Positions 23,979 to 32,180 of a stretch of DNA of 64,000 nucleotides are shown here, one piece after another. Position 1 is the stretch's first letter. Each line of letters begins with the position of its first letter. Below the pieces are notes generated by a model. It saw only the letters and a list, made by a program, of their open reading frames with translations. It had not been told where the DNA came from and searched no databases. The position numbers were made by a program, and so were the translations under genes. Location of the stretch: contig NZ_OBEJ01000001.1 of NCBI RefSeq assembly GCF_900215575.1, positions 434,001-498,000 of the forward strand. The letters are read 5' to 3'. The DNA comes from Natronoarchaeum philippinense. Lineage in GTDB: Archaea > Halobacteriota > Halobacteria > Halobacteriales > Natronoarchaeaceae.

Positions 23979-24170
23979 ATGCGACAGCGTCTGCTCGGCG
24001 GGCTCGGAGTGGTGATCGTCGCGGCACTCGTCGCCGGTGGCGGCTGGCGGCTCGCCGCGACGCTCGGGCAACCAGAGGCCGCAACCGCGGTGTTCGTCGT
24101 GGCTGCGCTCGTGATCGCCGCTGTCGTCGGGGTTCGGTCGCGGGACTGGACGACGACGCCGTACTGGTGA
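23979..24170 (+). CDS. Small 2-TM membrane protein (unknown)
   Basis: This 63-residue protein has two hydrophobic helices (about 5-22 and 33-51) and a short cytoplasmic tail RSRDWTTTPYW. It is divergent from the DUF2064-like gene. The GC content and codon use are normal. The C-terminal PYW also ends an unrelated membrane-anchored protein at 42419-42976. Confidence 0.6.
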   Translation: MRQRLLGGLGVVIVAALVAGGGWRLAATLGQPEAATAVFVVAALVIAAVVGVRSRDWTTTPYW

Positions 24171-24199
24171 GAAGCGGCGTCGATCCGCCAGACGGACTC

Positions 24200-24803
24200 T
24201 GTTGAAAGCCTCAGAAGTTGATAGAACTTCTGTACGACATACAAAGGATGTGGTCAGCACGTCAACTTTGCCACTGTAGACACGCTTGTATGTAGTCTTC
24301 AGCGAAGATCGGGGTGGACTACTCCCAGTAGGAGTCAACCGATTTACCAGCGAGTCGTGCTCGGACGAACAGGTACGTGTAATGAACTGGGACGTAACCG
24401 AGACAGAGAAACCAGCCCTGTGGTTTCGAGACTAACTCCCATGTGCGGGCAACGCCCCTTGTCGTTTCTGTCGAAAGCGTTTCCAAGCCGGTGATCGACT
24501 CGAGAGCTGGTCCGACCACCACCACAAACACGGATACATAGAGAATAGCCACCACAATAATTTCGAGCGATTGTTTGGAACTCATCGTTCGGCAAGTGGC
24601 AGCCAGTAGATGGAGGCCCCAGATAAAACCATTCTGAGACTGGTTGGAAGATGGATGGTCGAGGTCGTCAAGAGACACTTCTGTAATACCTACCCCTGAG
24701 TCTGTCTCTTCATGCTACACTCTACAACAATTGGTCCGTGGCCGACTTGTGCCCTGCAGTCAGCAGAGGCACCGAGAACTGTCTTCAACGAAGGATTTCA
24801 ACA
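24200..24803. mobile_element. Candidate decayed insertion element (low-GC, weak inverted termini)
   Basis: The segment is clearly lower in GC than its flanks. Its left edge reads TGTTGAAAGCCT (24200-24211), and the right edge read on the other strand gives TGTTGAAATCCTT (24803-24791), 11 of 12 matching in the first 12 bases. No transposase or target duplication is visible; one small membrane protein is encoded inside. The call is tentative. Confidence 0.35.
24319..24585 (-). CDS. Small membrane protein in low-GC islet (unknown)
   Basis: This 88-residue protein has a hydrophobic helix (about 7-25) and a second hydrophobic stretch (about 55-72). It lies in the low-GC islet 24200-24803. The ATG at 24585 (MSSKQSLEII) is preferred; upstream in-frame codons to 24678 are weaker. 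No family is recognised. The codon use is less GC-biased than in neighbours, in line with acquisition. Confidence 0.5.
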   Translation of the reverse strand: MSSKQSLEIIVVAILYVSVFVVVVGPALESITGLETLSTETTRGVARTWELVSKPQGWFLCLGYVPVHYTYLFVRARLAGKSVDSYWE

Positions 24804-24837
24804 ACGCCACCGGACGACAACCGCGGGTCGATGGTGC
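24586..24837. other. Gene-free low-GC stretch
   Basis: I see no convincing ORF, RNA or promoter in these 250 nt; composition is AT-richer than the surroundings and continuous with the islet described at 24200-24803. Confidence 0.5.
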
Positions 24838-25470
24838 CTATCGGCCGCGCCGTCCCTTCGTCTGTCGGTAGTCGGTCGCCATCAGCTCCGCAAACGACTC
24901 GACGAACGCCTGCGTCTGGGCGTCTGTCTGCTCCTCGGGCGCGATCATCGGCACGAGTTCGAAGCCGCGGCCGCGGATTCGCTCGCCGTGGTCCTCCACG
25001 ATGTCGAGTTCGTCGGCGGGCGTCGTCGTGTACTCCGTGCCGATCGCTTCGAGCGCGCGCTCGCCGATCGGCACGAGGATCTCGGGGTTGATCATCCGGA
25101 TCTCGGCGTTCAGATACGGCTCACAGTTGCCGATCTCCTCGTCGGTCGGCGCCCGGTCCGGATGCCGACAGCGGGTCAGGTACGTGAGAAAGGCGTTTCC
25201 GAGCTCCGGGTCCTCACTGTCGGCCGGCGACCCACAGAGGCCGAGCCGGCGGAGGATTTCGAGTAGCTGCCGCCCGGCGTCGTCGCCGGTAAAGGGTACG
25301 CCGGTCTCGTCGGCGCCGGGGCCGGGCATCTCGCCGACGAAGAGGAAGTCGGCGCCCACGTCGCCGTACCCGTGAGCGATCGACGAGCGCGTCTCGCAGA
25401 GTTCGGGGCAGTTCCGGCAGTCCTCGTCCATCCCGAACGGGTTCGACAGCTCCTCCTGATTTGCGTCCAC
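24838..25470 (-). CDS. Uracil-DNA glycosylase superfamily protein (paralogue 2)
   Basis: This 210-residue protein starts at GTG. It keeps the family-4-like Fe-S ligands (CRNCPELC near residue 18-25 and CRHP...NCEPYL near 98-115) and a motif A GEMPGPGADETGVPF (about 47-61). The usual motif B HPSP is replaced by PMIAPEE, so it belongs to a divergent haloarchaeal branch. It would excise uracil or a related base, but the altered motif B leaves this uncertain. The paralogue at 6276-6935 shares SNPFGM but has lost more ligands. Confidence 0.85.
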   Translation of the reverse strand: MDANQEELSNPFGMDEDCRNCPELCETRSSIAHGYGDVGADFLFVGEMPGPGADETGVPFTGDDAGRQLLEILRRLGLCGSPADSEDPELGNAFLTYLTRCRHPDRAPTDEEIGNCEPYLNAEIRMINPEILVPIGERALEAIGTEYTTTPADELDIVEDHGERIRGRGFELVPMIAPEEQTDAQTQAFVESFAELMATDYRQTKGRRGR

Positions 25471-25562
25471 AGGCCCGGATTGGCCGTGGACCGTAATAAG
25501 CGAACGGCACTGGCGCCGAAATGGCGTCGATCAGACGCCGCCGGTCGTCGTCACACACCGCC

Positions 25563-25580
25563 GGGCGCCGGCCGGCGCCC
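25563..25580. repeat. Perfect 18-bp GC palindrome
   Basis: The sequence gggcgccggccggcgccc is its own reverse complement. It lies between apbC (ending at 25613 on the reverse strand) and the UDG-like gene (starting at 25470), where it could form a transcript-ending hairpin or a protein site; no T-tract follows. Confidence 0.6.
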
Positions 25581-25612
25581 CTGAACGCCACCGTTCGGCT
25601 GGTCGAGCAGAA

Positions 25613-26644
25613 CTACCTGCGTCGCCGGACGATCCCGGCGTTGTTCGCAACGTTTTCGGCCATTTCGCGGAACGCCGCACCGGTGTCGCTGTCGTCGTCG
25701 AGCACGATCGGACGCCCCTCGTCGCCGCCCGTTCGGACCTCGGGATCGAGCGGGATCGACCCGACCAGCGGCATGTCGTGTTCCTCGGCGAAGCGCTGGC
25801 CGCCGTCGCTGCCGAAGATGTCGTGCTCGCCGCCACAGTCCGGGCATTTGAACGTCGCCATGTTTTCCGCGATGCCGAGCACCGGCGTGTCGTGCTTGCC
25901 GAACATCTCAAGTCCTTTCCGGGCGTCGTCGAGCGCAACGTCCTGTGGCGTCGTGACGATGACGGCGCCGGTGACCGGCACGGTCTGCAGCAGGGTGAGC
26001 TGGGTGTCGCCGGTGCCCGGCGGCAGGTCGATCACCATGTAATCGAGGTGGCCCCACTCGACGTCCTCCCAGAGCTGGGTGAGCACCTTGTGGACCATCG
26101 GGCCGCGCCAGATCACGGGGTCGTCCTCGCCGACGAGAAAGGCCATGCTCATCAGTTTCATCCCGTACTGCTCGGGCGGGACGAGCTGCTCGTCTTTGGT
26201 GGCCCGCGGGGGCTCGTCGGCGTCGACCATCCGCGGGACGTTCGGCCCGTAGATGTCGGCGTCGAACAGCCCGACGCGGGCGCCCATCTCCGAGAGACCC
26301 GCCGCGAGATTGACGGCGACCGTGCTCTTTCCGACGCCGCCCTTGCCCGAGGCGACCGCGATCACGTTCTCGACGTTGGGGAACACCTGCTCCTCGGCGG
26401 GGACGCCGTCGTCGACGTTCGCGGACAGCGACACGTCCAGTCCCTCGGCGCCCAGTACCTCCCGCACCTCGTCTGCGATGGCTGTCTCGTTCGGGGAGTA
26501 TGGCGCGCCCAGCGCCAGCGAGATGTGAACCGACTCGTCGCCCTCGAACGCAACGTCGTTGACGAGACCGAGCGAGACGATGTCGTCGCCGAGGTCGGGG
26601 TCCTCGACCCGGCCGAGCAGGTCGAGCACGTCGTCTTCGTTCAT
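25613..26644 (-). CDS. apbC: Mrp/ApbC-type Fe-S cluster carrier ATPase
   Basis: This 343-residue cytoplasmic P-loop protein assembles or carries Fe-S clusters. An N-terminal MIP18/DUF59 domain (about 1-85) precedes the ATPase core. The deviant Walker A is GKGGVGKST (about 97-105), the switch region DADIYGPNVPRM is at about 123-134, Walker B is VIDLPPGTGD (about 212-221), and the CPDCGGEH pair (about 268-275) supplies the cysteines that bridge the cluster. The ATG at 26644 begins the DUF59 domain; the longer open frame upstream crosses the divergent L21e promoter and is rejected. Confidence 0.93.
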   Translation of the reverse strand: MNEDDVLDLLGRVEDPDLGDDIVSLGLVNDVAFEGDESVHISLALGAPYSPNETAIADEVREVLGAEGLDVSLSANVDDGVPAEEQVFPNVENVIAVASGKGGVGKSTVAVNLAAGLSEMGARVGLFDADIYGPNVPRMVDADEPPRATKDEQLVPPEQYGMKLMSMAFLVGEDDPVIWRGPMVHKVLTQLWEDVEWGHLDYMVIDLPPGTGDTQLTLLQTVPVTGAVIVTTPQDVALDDARKGLEMFGKHDTPVLGIAENMATFKCPDCGGEHDIFGSDGGQRFAEEHDMPLVGSIPLDPEVRTGGDEGRPIVLDDDSDTGAAFREMAENVANNAGIVRRRR

Positions 26645-26754
26645 AGTCACACCTAGGCTCGGACCGGTCGAAAAGGGTTGTGAAGCATCGACGTAGCGTG
26701 GCGCCCGAGGAGCGTTCGGCCACGCGAGCGCGGCCTCGCGGACGGGAACGCACC

Positions 26755-26762
26755 ATTTATTA
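26755..26762 (+). promoter_or_regulatory. TATA box of the L21e-Rpo4 operon
   Basis: The box atttatta lies 30-37 nt before the L21e ATG (26792) and is the only promoter before L21e and rpoF, which are 1 nt apart. Confidence 0.65.
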
Positions 26763-26791
26763 CGCCGAGCGGTCAAAGCGGGGATACGACT

Positions 26792-27082
26792 ATGCCAAAC
26801 TCTAATGGACCCCGTTCGGGCACCCGCAACAAGCTCGCTAACCACCCGCGCGAGAGTGGCGCATCTCCGCCGCAGCGCTCGATCGAGGACTTCGACGAGG
26901 GCACGAACGTCCACCTCAAGATCGACCCCAGCGTCCCCGATGGCCAGTTCCACCCGCGCTTCAACGGCCACACCGGAACCGTCGTCGGACGCCAGGGCCG
27001 CGCGTTCCAGGTCGAGATCAGCGACAAGGGCAAGACCAAGAAGCTGATCATCAACCCCGCGCACCTGAAGGCCCAAGAGTAG
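26792..27082 (+). CDS. rpl21e: 50S ribosomal protein L21e
   Basis: This 96-residue basic-acidic archaeal/eukaryotic L21e protein of the large subunit shows the family core [20 protein letters not shown], followed by [16 protein letters not shown] and a Lys-rich tail. Length is typical (about 95-98). It is followed after 1 nt by rpoF, the standard archaeal L21e-Rpo4 order. Confidence 0.97.
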   Translation: MPNSNGPRSGTRNKLANHPRESGASPPQRSIEDFDEGTNVHLKIDPSVPDGQFHPRFNGHTGTVVGRQGRAFQVEISDKGKTKKLIINPAHLKAQE

Positions 27083-27083
27083 C

Positions 27084-27440
27084 ATGACGATCTTCAAAGA
27101 GAAGATCGACGAGGAGTATCTCACCCTCGCAGAGACCAAAGAGCTGCTCGCGGATGTCGAGGCCGACCGGGCCGCCGACGAGGACCGCGAGATGCGCTAC
27201 GAGCTCGCCCGTGCGATCGAGCACGTCAACCGCTTTGCGGTGCTCGACCCCGAGGAGTCCCAGCAGCTCGTCGACGACCTGCTCGAACTGGAGAAGGTCG
27301 ACGAGGCGACCGCTTACAAGATCGCCAATCTCCTGCCGCAGGACCGCGACGAGCTTCGCGCGGTGTACGCCCAAGAGCGGTACTCGCTGTCGGGCGACGA
27401 ACTCGACGACATCCTCAACATCGTCGCGCAGTACGCCTGA
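27084..27440 (+). CDS. rpoF: DNA-directed RNA polymerase subunit F (Rpo4)
   Basis: This 118-residue subunit forms with Rpo7/E the stalk of the archaeal polymerase. The helical HRDC-like fold is recognisable, with YLTLAETKELL at the N-terminus and the DELDDILNIV C-terminal helix. The gene starts 1 nt after the L21e stop, and the archaeal L21e-rpoF-DUF655-ksgA order is conserved here. Confidence 0.95.
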   Translation: MTIFKEKIDEEYLTLAETKELLADVEADRAADEDREMRYELARAIEHVNRFAVLDPEESQQLVDDLLELEKVDEATAYKIANLLPQDRDELRAVYAQERYSLSGDELDDILNIVAQYA

Positions 27441-27453
27441 CTGCGGGCGACCG

Positions 27454-27459
27454 TTTAAG
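27454..27459 (+). promoter_or_regulatory. TATA box of the DUF655 gene
   Basis: The box tttaag lies 29-34 nt before the ATG at 27488, suggesting the DUF655 gene has its own leaderless promoter within the cluster. Confidence 0.5.
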
Positions 27460-27487
27460 TATTGGCTCGCCGTACACTCGTGGTACG

Positions 27488-28069
27488 ATGAGCGACGCCA
27501 CCGGCGACGAGTCGACGCTACGTCGAGCGGTCCTGCTGGATTACCTCGCACACGGTCGTGCCGACGATGACCGTCCACAGTACCAGAAACCTCCGCTGGC
27601 CTACTCGATTGCCGAGGACGACTTTCGGCTCTACGAAATCGTCTTCGAGGACGACGCCGACGCGAGCATCGGCGACCGCGTCGTCGTCGCCCCGGCCGAG
27701 GAGCGCGTCGATATCGACGAGCTCCGACGCATCGAGTACGGCGATCTCTCCGGGGGAGCACAGTCGGAACTGGAGTACGCCGTCGAAGATATCGTCACCG
27801 AGAACGAACAGCGATTCGTCGATTTCTACAACGAGGCCCAGCCGATCACGCTCCGGCTCCACCAGCTCAATCTCCTGCCGGGGATCGGCAAGAAGCTACG
27901 GAACTCCATTCTCGACGAGCGAAAGCGCACGCCGTTCGAGAGCTTCGAGGACCTCGAAGACCGCGTCGCCGGACTACACGATCCCAAGGACGTACTGGTC
28001 GAGCGCATCATCGAGGAGATCCGCGAGGACGATCTGAAGTACCGCTCGTTCGTCGATCCCGAGCAGTAA
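27488..28069 (+). CDS. DUF655 nucleic-acid-binding protein
   Basis: This 193-residue archaeal protein of the DUF655 family (found next to ribosomal and KsgA genes in most archaea) has an N-terminal OB-like half and a C-terminal helix-hairpin-helix, here LNLLPGIGKKLRNSILDERKR (about 131-151). It probably binds RNA or DNA; no precise role is known. It sits between rpoF and ksgA, consistent with ribosome biogenesis. Confidence 0.9.
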   Translation: MSDATGDESTLRRAVLLDYLAHGRADDDRPQYQKPPLAYSIAEDDFRLYEIVFEDDADASIGDRVVVAPAEERVDIDELRRIEYGDLSGGAQSELEYAVEDIVTENEQRFVDFYNEAQPITLRLHQLNLLPGIGKKLRNSILDERKRTPFESFEDLEDRVAGLHDPKDVLVERIIEEIREDDLKYRSFVDPEQ

Positions 28070-28172
28070 CAGCGTCCAACTGCGAGATCCGCTGCCGGAA
28101 CGAGTATTTCTCACACGCACGTGACTGCCGAGTCGGTGTGTTTACACCCGTCCGTTGCGTAGGCGCCAGGAA

Positions 28173-29012
28173 ATGAGAGATCCCGACGGGTTGCTGGCTC
28201 GGGCCGGCGTTCGGGGGAACCCGGACCGCGACCAGCACTTTCTGATCGACGATCGCGTGCTGGATCGGCTTCCCGACTACCTCGACGACGCGGACGCGAG
28301 CCACCTGCTGGAGATCGGCGCTGGGACGGGCGCGCTGACCGACCGGCTGCTGGCGGTCGCCGATCAGGTGACTGTCGTCGAGCGCGATCCGAAACTGGCC
28401 GCCTTTCTCCGCGAGGAGTTCGACGAGGAGATCGCTGCCGGCGACCTGACGGTGATCGAGGGCGACGCGCTAGACGCCGATCTCCCCGACTTCTCGGCGT
28501 CAGTGTCGAATCTGCCCTACGGCGTCTCCAGCGAGATCGCGTTTCGGCTGCTCCCAGAGGGGAAGCCGCTCGTGTTGATGTTCCAAAAGGAGTTCGCAGA
28601 GCGGATGGCAGCCGGGGCCGGCACCGACGACTACGGCCGGCTGTCGGTGACTGCACAGCATTACGCCGATGTCGAGGTCGTCGAGACCGTTCCGAAGGAA
28701 GCGTTTTCGCCGCCGCCGGAGGTCCAGAGCGCAGTCGTCCGGACGACGCCGCGGGCGCCCGACTACGAGGTCGACGACGAGGCATTCTTCCTCGATTTCG
28801 TGAAGGCAATCTTCACGCAGCGACGCAAGACGCTGCGTAACGCGATCCGAAACACGGCCCATATTTCGGGGTTGGACGACGCCGACGCCGTCGTCGACGC
28901 CGTCGACGAGGAGCTGCTCCGCCGCCGGCCGGGGACGTTAGAGCCCTCGGAGTTCGCGGAACTGGCAGTGCTCGCTGGTGAGCACGGCTTCGAGCGGGGT
29001 GAGGCTGGCTGA
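28173..29012 (+). CDS. ksgA: 16S rRNA dimethyladenosine transferase KsgA/RsmA
   Basis: This 279-residue SAM-dependent enzyme dimethylates the two adjacent adenosines at the 16S rRNA 3' end. It shows the family start DQHFLIDDRVLDRLPDYL, the SAM motif LEIGAGTGALTDRLL (about 47-61), the VVERDPKL acidic motif (about 73-80) and the catalytic NLPYGVSS motif (about 111-118). The ATG at 28173 is chosen over the TTG at 28155. The TGA stop overlaps the ATG of the next gene (TGATG), coupling it to the MscS-type channel. Confidence 0.95.
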   Translation: MRDPDGLLARAGVRGNPDRDQHFLIDDRVLDRLPDYLDDADASHLLEIGAGTGALTDRLLAVADQVTVVERDPKLAAFLREEFDEEIAAGDLTVIEGDALDADLPDFSASVSNLPYGVSSEIAFRLLPEGKPLVLMFQKEFAERMAAGAGTDDYGRLSVTAQHYADVEVVETVPKEAFSPPPEVQSAVVRTTPRAPDYEVDDEAFFLDFVKAIFTQRRKTLRNAIRNTAHISGLDDADAVVDAVDEELLRRRPGTLEPSEFAELAVLAGEHGFERGEAG

Positions 29013-30178
29013 TGCTCGGGGGGGAGGCGGCAGCCGTCGTGGCGGGCATGCTACCAGTCGTCGACGCGGGGATGCTCGGTGTCGACGAGGTCGTCACGAC
29101 ACGGCGAGGGAAGGCGATCGTCTCGGTGCTCGCGTTGGCGGCCGCGATCGGCGCGGCCGTACTGGCGCGCCGCGGTCGGGACTGGATCGCCGATCGCTTC
29201 CGGCCCTCGGTCGCTGACGTCGTCGTCCCGATCGGCGTTCTCGCGGTGTTTGCCGCCGCGGTGACCGTGATCCTCGACGCGTGGGAGCTGAGCAACGACG
29301 TGCTCAACGTGCTCGGGACGCCCGACGGGCGGACGGTCCCCAAACTGATGGTGACCGGCATCATCGTCGTCGGCGGGTACGTCCTCACGAGCGCGATCCG
29401 CCGCCTCCTCGACGATCTGATCGGCAACAGCGATGCCGTCACGGAGCACCAGCGCGAGGTCACCTTCCGGCTCTCGCAACTGGTAGTCTGGATCCTCGCA
29501 GTGATCACCGTGCTGGGCGTCTGGCAGGTCAATCTCGAAGGCCTGCTGATCGGTGCCGGGTTCCTCGGAATCGTCGTCGGTATGGCCGCTCGCCAGACGC
29601 TCGGTGCCCTGCTCGCCGGGTTCGTTCTGATGCTCTCTCGGCCGTTCGAGATCGGCGACTGGATCGAGATCGGTCCCGACGGCCAAGAGGGGATCGTCAA
29701 GGACATCACGATGATGAACACCCGGATCCAGACGTTCGACGGCGAGTACGTGATGGTTCCCAACGACGTCATCGGCAGCCAGTCACTCACCAACCGATCG
29801 CGTAAGGGTCGCCTCCGGCTGGAGATCGAAGTGGGCGTCGACTACGACGCCGATGTCGATCGTGCGGTCGAGTTGGCGGACGACGCCGTCGACGACATCG
29901 AGGAGTCGCTCGACGTGCCCAGCCCGGAGACCGTGATCAAGCACTTCGCCGATTCATCGGTCGTGCTCGGCGTCCGTTTCTGGATCGACAACCCGAGTGC
30001 GCGGCGGCGATGGCGCGCCCGCACCGCGGCTATCAGCGCGGTCAAAAACGCCTTCGAAGAGGCCGGGATCACGATCCCGTTCCCCCAGCGCACCGTCGGC
30101 GGCCGCGAGGACGGCGGGCGTGACGCCGCTATCGGCAGTGAGGCCCCGGTGCCCGAGGCGGCCGGAGGTGATGAGTAA
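29012..30178 (+). CDS. MscS-family mechanosensitive channel (1)
   Basis: This 388-residue membrane protein has about five hydrophobic segments (35-50, 70-90, 105-125, 155-170 and the pore helix 175-205). The pore region FLGIVVGMAARQTLGALLAG and the beta domain RPFEIGDWIEIG...GIVKDITMMNTRIQTFDG (about 212-250) are the MscS signature. It would release small solutes on osmotic downshock. The Asp-rich tail is typical of halophiles. It is translationally coupled to ksgA upstream and to the methyltransferase downstream (0-nt gap). A second MscS-type gene is at 43612-44730. Confidence 0.93.
   Translation: MLGGEAAAVVAGMLPVVDAGMLGVDEVVTTRRGKAIVSVLALAAAIGAAVLARRGRDWIADRFRPSVADVVVPIGVLAVFAAAVTVILDAWELSNDVLNVLGTPDGRTVPKLMVTGIIVVGGYVLTSAIRRLLDDLIGNSDAVTEHQREVTFRLSQLVVWILAVITVLGVWQVNLEGLLIGAGFLGIVVGMAARQTLGALLAGFVLMLSRPFEIGDWIEIGPDGQEGIVKDITMMNTRIQTFDGEYVMVPNDVIGSQSLTNRSRKGRLRLEIEVGVDYDADVDRAVELADDAVDDIEESLDVPSPETVIKHFADSSVVLGVRFWIDNPSARRRWRARTAAISAVKNAFEEAGITIPFPQRTVGGREDGGRDAAIGSEAPVPEAAGGDE
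30164..30172 (+). promoter_or_regulatory. Shine-Dalgarno site of the methyltransferase gene
   Basis: The sequence ggaggtgat ends 6 nt before the GTG at 30179 and lies in the 3' end of the MscS gene; it supports the GTG as the start. Confidence 0.75.
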
Positions 30179-30751
30179 GTGGACCTCGCCGAGCGCCGCG
30201 GCGTCGAGACCGAGGTGTACCAGCCCGCAGAAGATTCGCGCCTGCTCGCCGCCGTCGCGGAATCCCGTATCGACGCCGACGATCGGGTGCTGGAGGTCGG
30301 CACCGGCTCGGGATACGTCGCGGAACGCGTCGCCGAGGAGACGGGCGCGAGCGTGCTGGCGTCGGACCTCAACCCCCACGCCTGCCGGCAGGCCCGCGCG
30401 CGCGGCCTCGGCGTCGTCCGGGCCGATCTGACGACGCCGTTTCCCGAGTCAGTGTTCGACGCCGTTCTGTTCAACCCGCCCTACCTCCCGGTCGACGAGT
30501 TAGCCGAGCGCGACGACTGGATGGAACTGGCGCTCTCGGGCGGCGAGACGGGCCGGGAAGTGATCGAGGCGTTCCTCGACGACGCCGGACGCGTGCTCGC
30601 GCCGGACGGGCGGATCTTCTTGCTCGTTAGCAGCTTGACGGGCGTCGACGAGGTCGTCGAGCGAGCAGGCGAGGCGGGCTTTAGCGTCGCCGCGCTCCGC
30701 GACGAGTCCTATCCGTTCGAGAGCCTGACGGTGTTGAAACTGATTCGGTGA
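30179..30751 (+). CDS. HemK2/PrmC-like methyltransferase
   Basis: This 190-residue class I methyltransferase starts at GTG directly after the MscS stop. The SAM motif VLEVGTGSGYVAERV (about 39-53) and the catalytic NPPYLP (about 99-104), typical of glutamine/adenine N-methyltransferases, are clear. The small size and archaeal context fit the eukaryotic/archaeal HemK2 (Mtq2) group that methylates the Gln of release factor aRF1. The substrate is inferred. It belongs to the ksgA-mscS-methyltransferase operon. Confidence 0.88.
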   Translation: MDLAERRGVETEVYQPAEDSRLLAAVAESRIDADDRVLEVGTGSGYVAERVAEETGASVLASDLNPHACRQARARGLGVVRADLTTPFPESVFDAVLFNPPYLPVDELAERDDWMELALSGGETGREVIEAFLDDAGRVLAPDGRIFLLVSSLTGVDEVVERAGEAGFSVAALRDESYPFESLTVLKLIR

Positions 30752-30785
30752 GGAACTGTTCGACCGGCTCAGAAGGGTGGCCGAC

Positions 30786-31007
30786 TTACGCTGCCTCGAA
30801 GCTGGCGTCGTAGCGCCGATAGAGGATGGTAAAGACGAGAAACACAGCGATGGCGCCGACGAGCGTCCCCGCCCAAGCGCCGTAGGGAACGCTGAGATCC
30901 GAAAAGAGCTGCCCGACCGCACCGCCGCCGACCGACATCAGGAAAATCACTGCGATCCCGAGAATAAAGCGGGTAACGAAGTTGTCTTCGACCGGATTCT
31001 GGTTCAT
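30786..31007 (-). CDS. Small 2-TM membrane protein (unknown)
   Basis: This 73-residue protein (MNQNPVEDNFVTRFILGIAV) has two hydrophobic helices (about 13-30 and 42-60) with a GGGAVG motif between. I do not recognise a family. The ATG at 31007 is preferred over the start at 31058, whose extension is not protein-like. The 3' end is 32 nt from the convergent methyltransferase gene. Confidence 0.6.
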   Translation of the reverse strand: MNQNPVEDNFVTRFILGIAVIFLMSVGGGAVGQLFSDLSVPYGAWAGTLVGAIAVFLVFTILYRRYDASFEAA

Positions 31008-31090
31008 ACGAAGATTTTGTTCTAATATGACATAAGCATTCTGTGGAGACACCACCAAGGATTACTACAGGGCATTAATCCGAATAGGAA

Positions 31091-31098
31091 ATATTAAA
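31091..31098 (+). promoter_or_regulatory. TATA box of the methionine synthase operon
   Basis: The box atattaaa lies 26-33 nt before the first metE gene (31124) in an AT-rich 60-nt region. Confidence 0.65.
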
Positions 31099-31123
31099 GC
31101 CCGTCATTTCGTAGATTGGGTCG

Positions 31124-32122
31124 ATGACAGAACTCGTAGCGACGTCCCCCGGCCTCTATCCGTTGCCGGATTGGGCGAAAGAGGAACTCGCCGACCTCAA
31201 AGGTCGGCAGAAGCACGACATGATCAGCGGCGACGAGGGCGAAGAGGTCGTCGACGCCTACGAGCGTGCCCGCGAGGAAGTGGTCGGCGTCCAAGAGTCA
31301 GCCGGCCTCGACCGGATCGTCGAAGGACAGCTTCGCTGGGACGATATGCTGGCTCACCCGCTTGCGGTCCACGACAACGTCGACACGCAGGGGATCGTCC
31401 GGTACTACGACAACAACAACTTCTACCGCGACCCCGTCGTGCAGGGCGATCTCGACTTCGACGGCGACGTTGCCGCCGAGTTGGAGGCGACCGCCGAACT
31501 CACCGACGAGTCGATTCAGGCCGTGCTGCCCGGCCCGTACTCGCTGGCCGACCTCGCCACGGACGAGCACTACGGCGACGACGCCGAGTTCCTCGCCGCC
31601 GTCGGCGAGTTCCTCGCCGGCGAGGCCGAGGCGTTCCCCGAGGTGGAGACGCTGACGCTGCTCGAACCGTCGCTGGTCGAGAACGCGCCCGAGGACGGCG
31701 AAGACGAGCGAGCGTCGGAAGCGATCGACGCCGTCGCGTCGGCCGTCGACGCCGACGTTGTCGTCCAGTCCTACTGGGGCGCGCTGGAGGAGAAGGTGTA
31801 CGCCCACCTGCTCGACGCCGACATCGACGCCGTCGGCTTCGACTTCGTCGCCAACAAGGAACAGAATATCTACAACATCAACGAGTACGGCGCGACCGAC
31901 GACGTCGCGCTCGGGCTGGTCGACGGGCAGAACACGCTCGTCGAGACGCCCGAGACGATCCGCGAGCGCGTCGAGTGGGTCGACGACCAGACGCCCGGCG
32001 CTGACTTCGAGACGGCCTACCTGACCTCGAACACCGAGCTGTTCTATCTGCCGGTCAACAAGTCCGAGGCCAAGCTCGAAGCGCTCGGCGAAGCGGCCGA
32101 CATCGCGGAGGTGAAAGCATGA
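31124..32122 (+). CDS. metE: Methionine synthase-type protein (MetE family, N-terminal-like partner)
   Basis: This 332-residue TIM-barrel protein has the cobalamin-independent methionine synthase fold. The zinc-ligand pattern HxC...C of the catalytic half is absent; the active-site-like LPGPYSLADLA (about 139-149) and the SYWGALEEK region remain. It forms an operon with the next gene, which keeps the catalytic residues. In haloarchaea such a pair is annotated as two MetE homologues. The likely role is methyl transfer to homocysteine from an archaeal methyl carrier, either as a subunit or as a specialised homologue. Which product binds the methyl donor is not known. Confidence 0.85.
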   Translation: MTELVATSPGLYPLPDWAKEELADLKGRQKHDMISGDEGEEVVDAYERAREEVVGVQESAGLDRIVEGQLRWDDMLAHPLAVHDNVDTQGIVRYYDNNNFYRDPVVQGDLDFDGDVAAELEATAELTDESIQAVLPGPYSLADLATDEHYGDDAEFLAAVGEFLAGEAEAFPEVETLTLLEPSLVENAPEDGEDERASEAIDAVASAVDADVVVQSYWGALEEKVYAHLLDADIDAVGFDFVANKEQNIYNINEYGATDDVALGLVDGQNTLVETPETIRERVEWVDDQTPGADFETAYLTSNTELFYLPVNKSEAKLEALGEAADIAEVKA

Positions 32123-32180
32123 CTTCCGAAGCACCGATGGCGCTTCGACGTCATGCTCACACCTCAGAGAGGTGTTTTGC

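Noticed and set aside
26645-27139. N-terminal extension of apbC
   Set aside because: It would overlap the L21e gene and its promoter on the other strand; the DUF59 domain starts at 26644.
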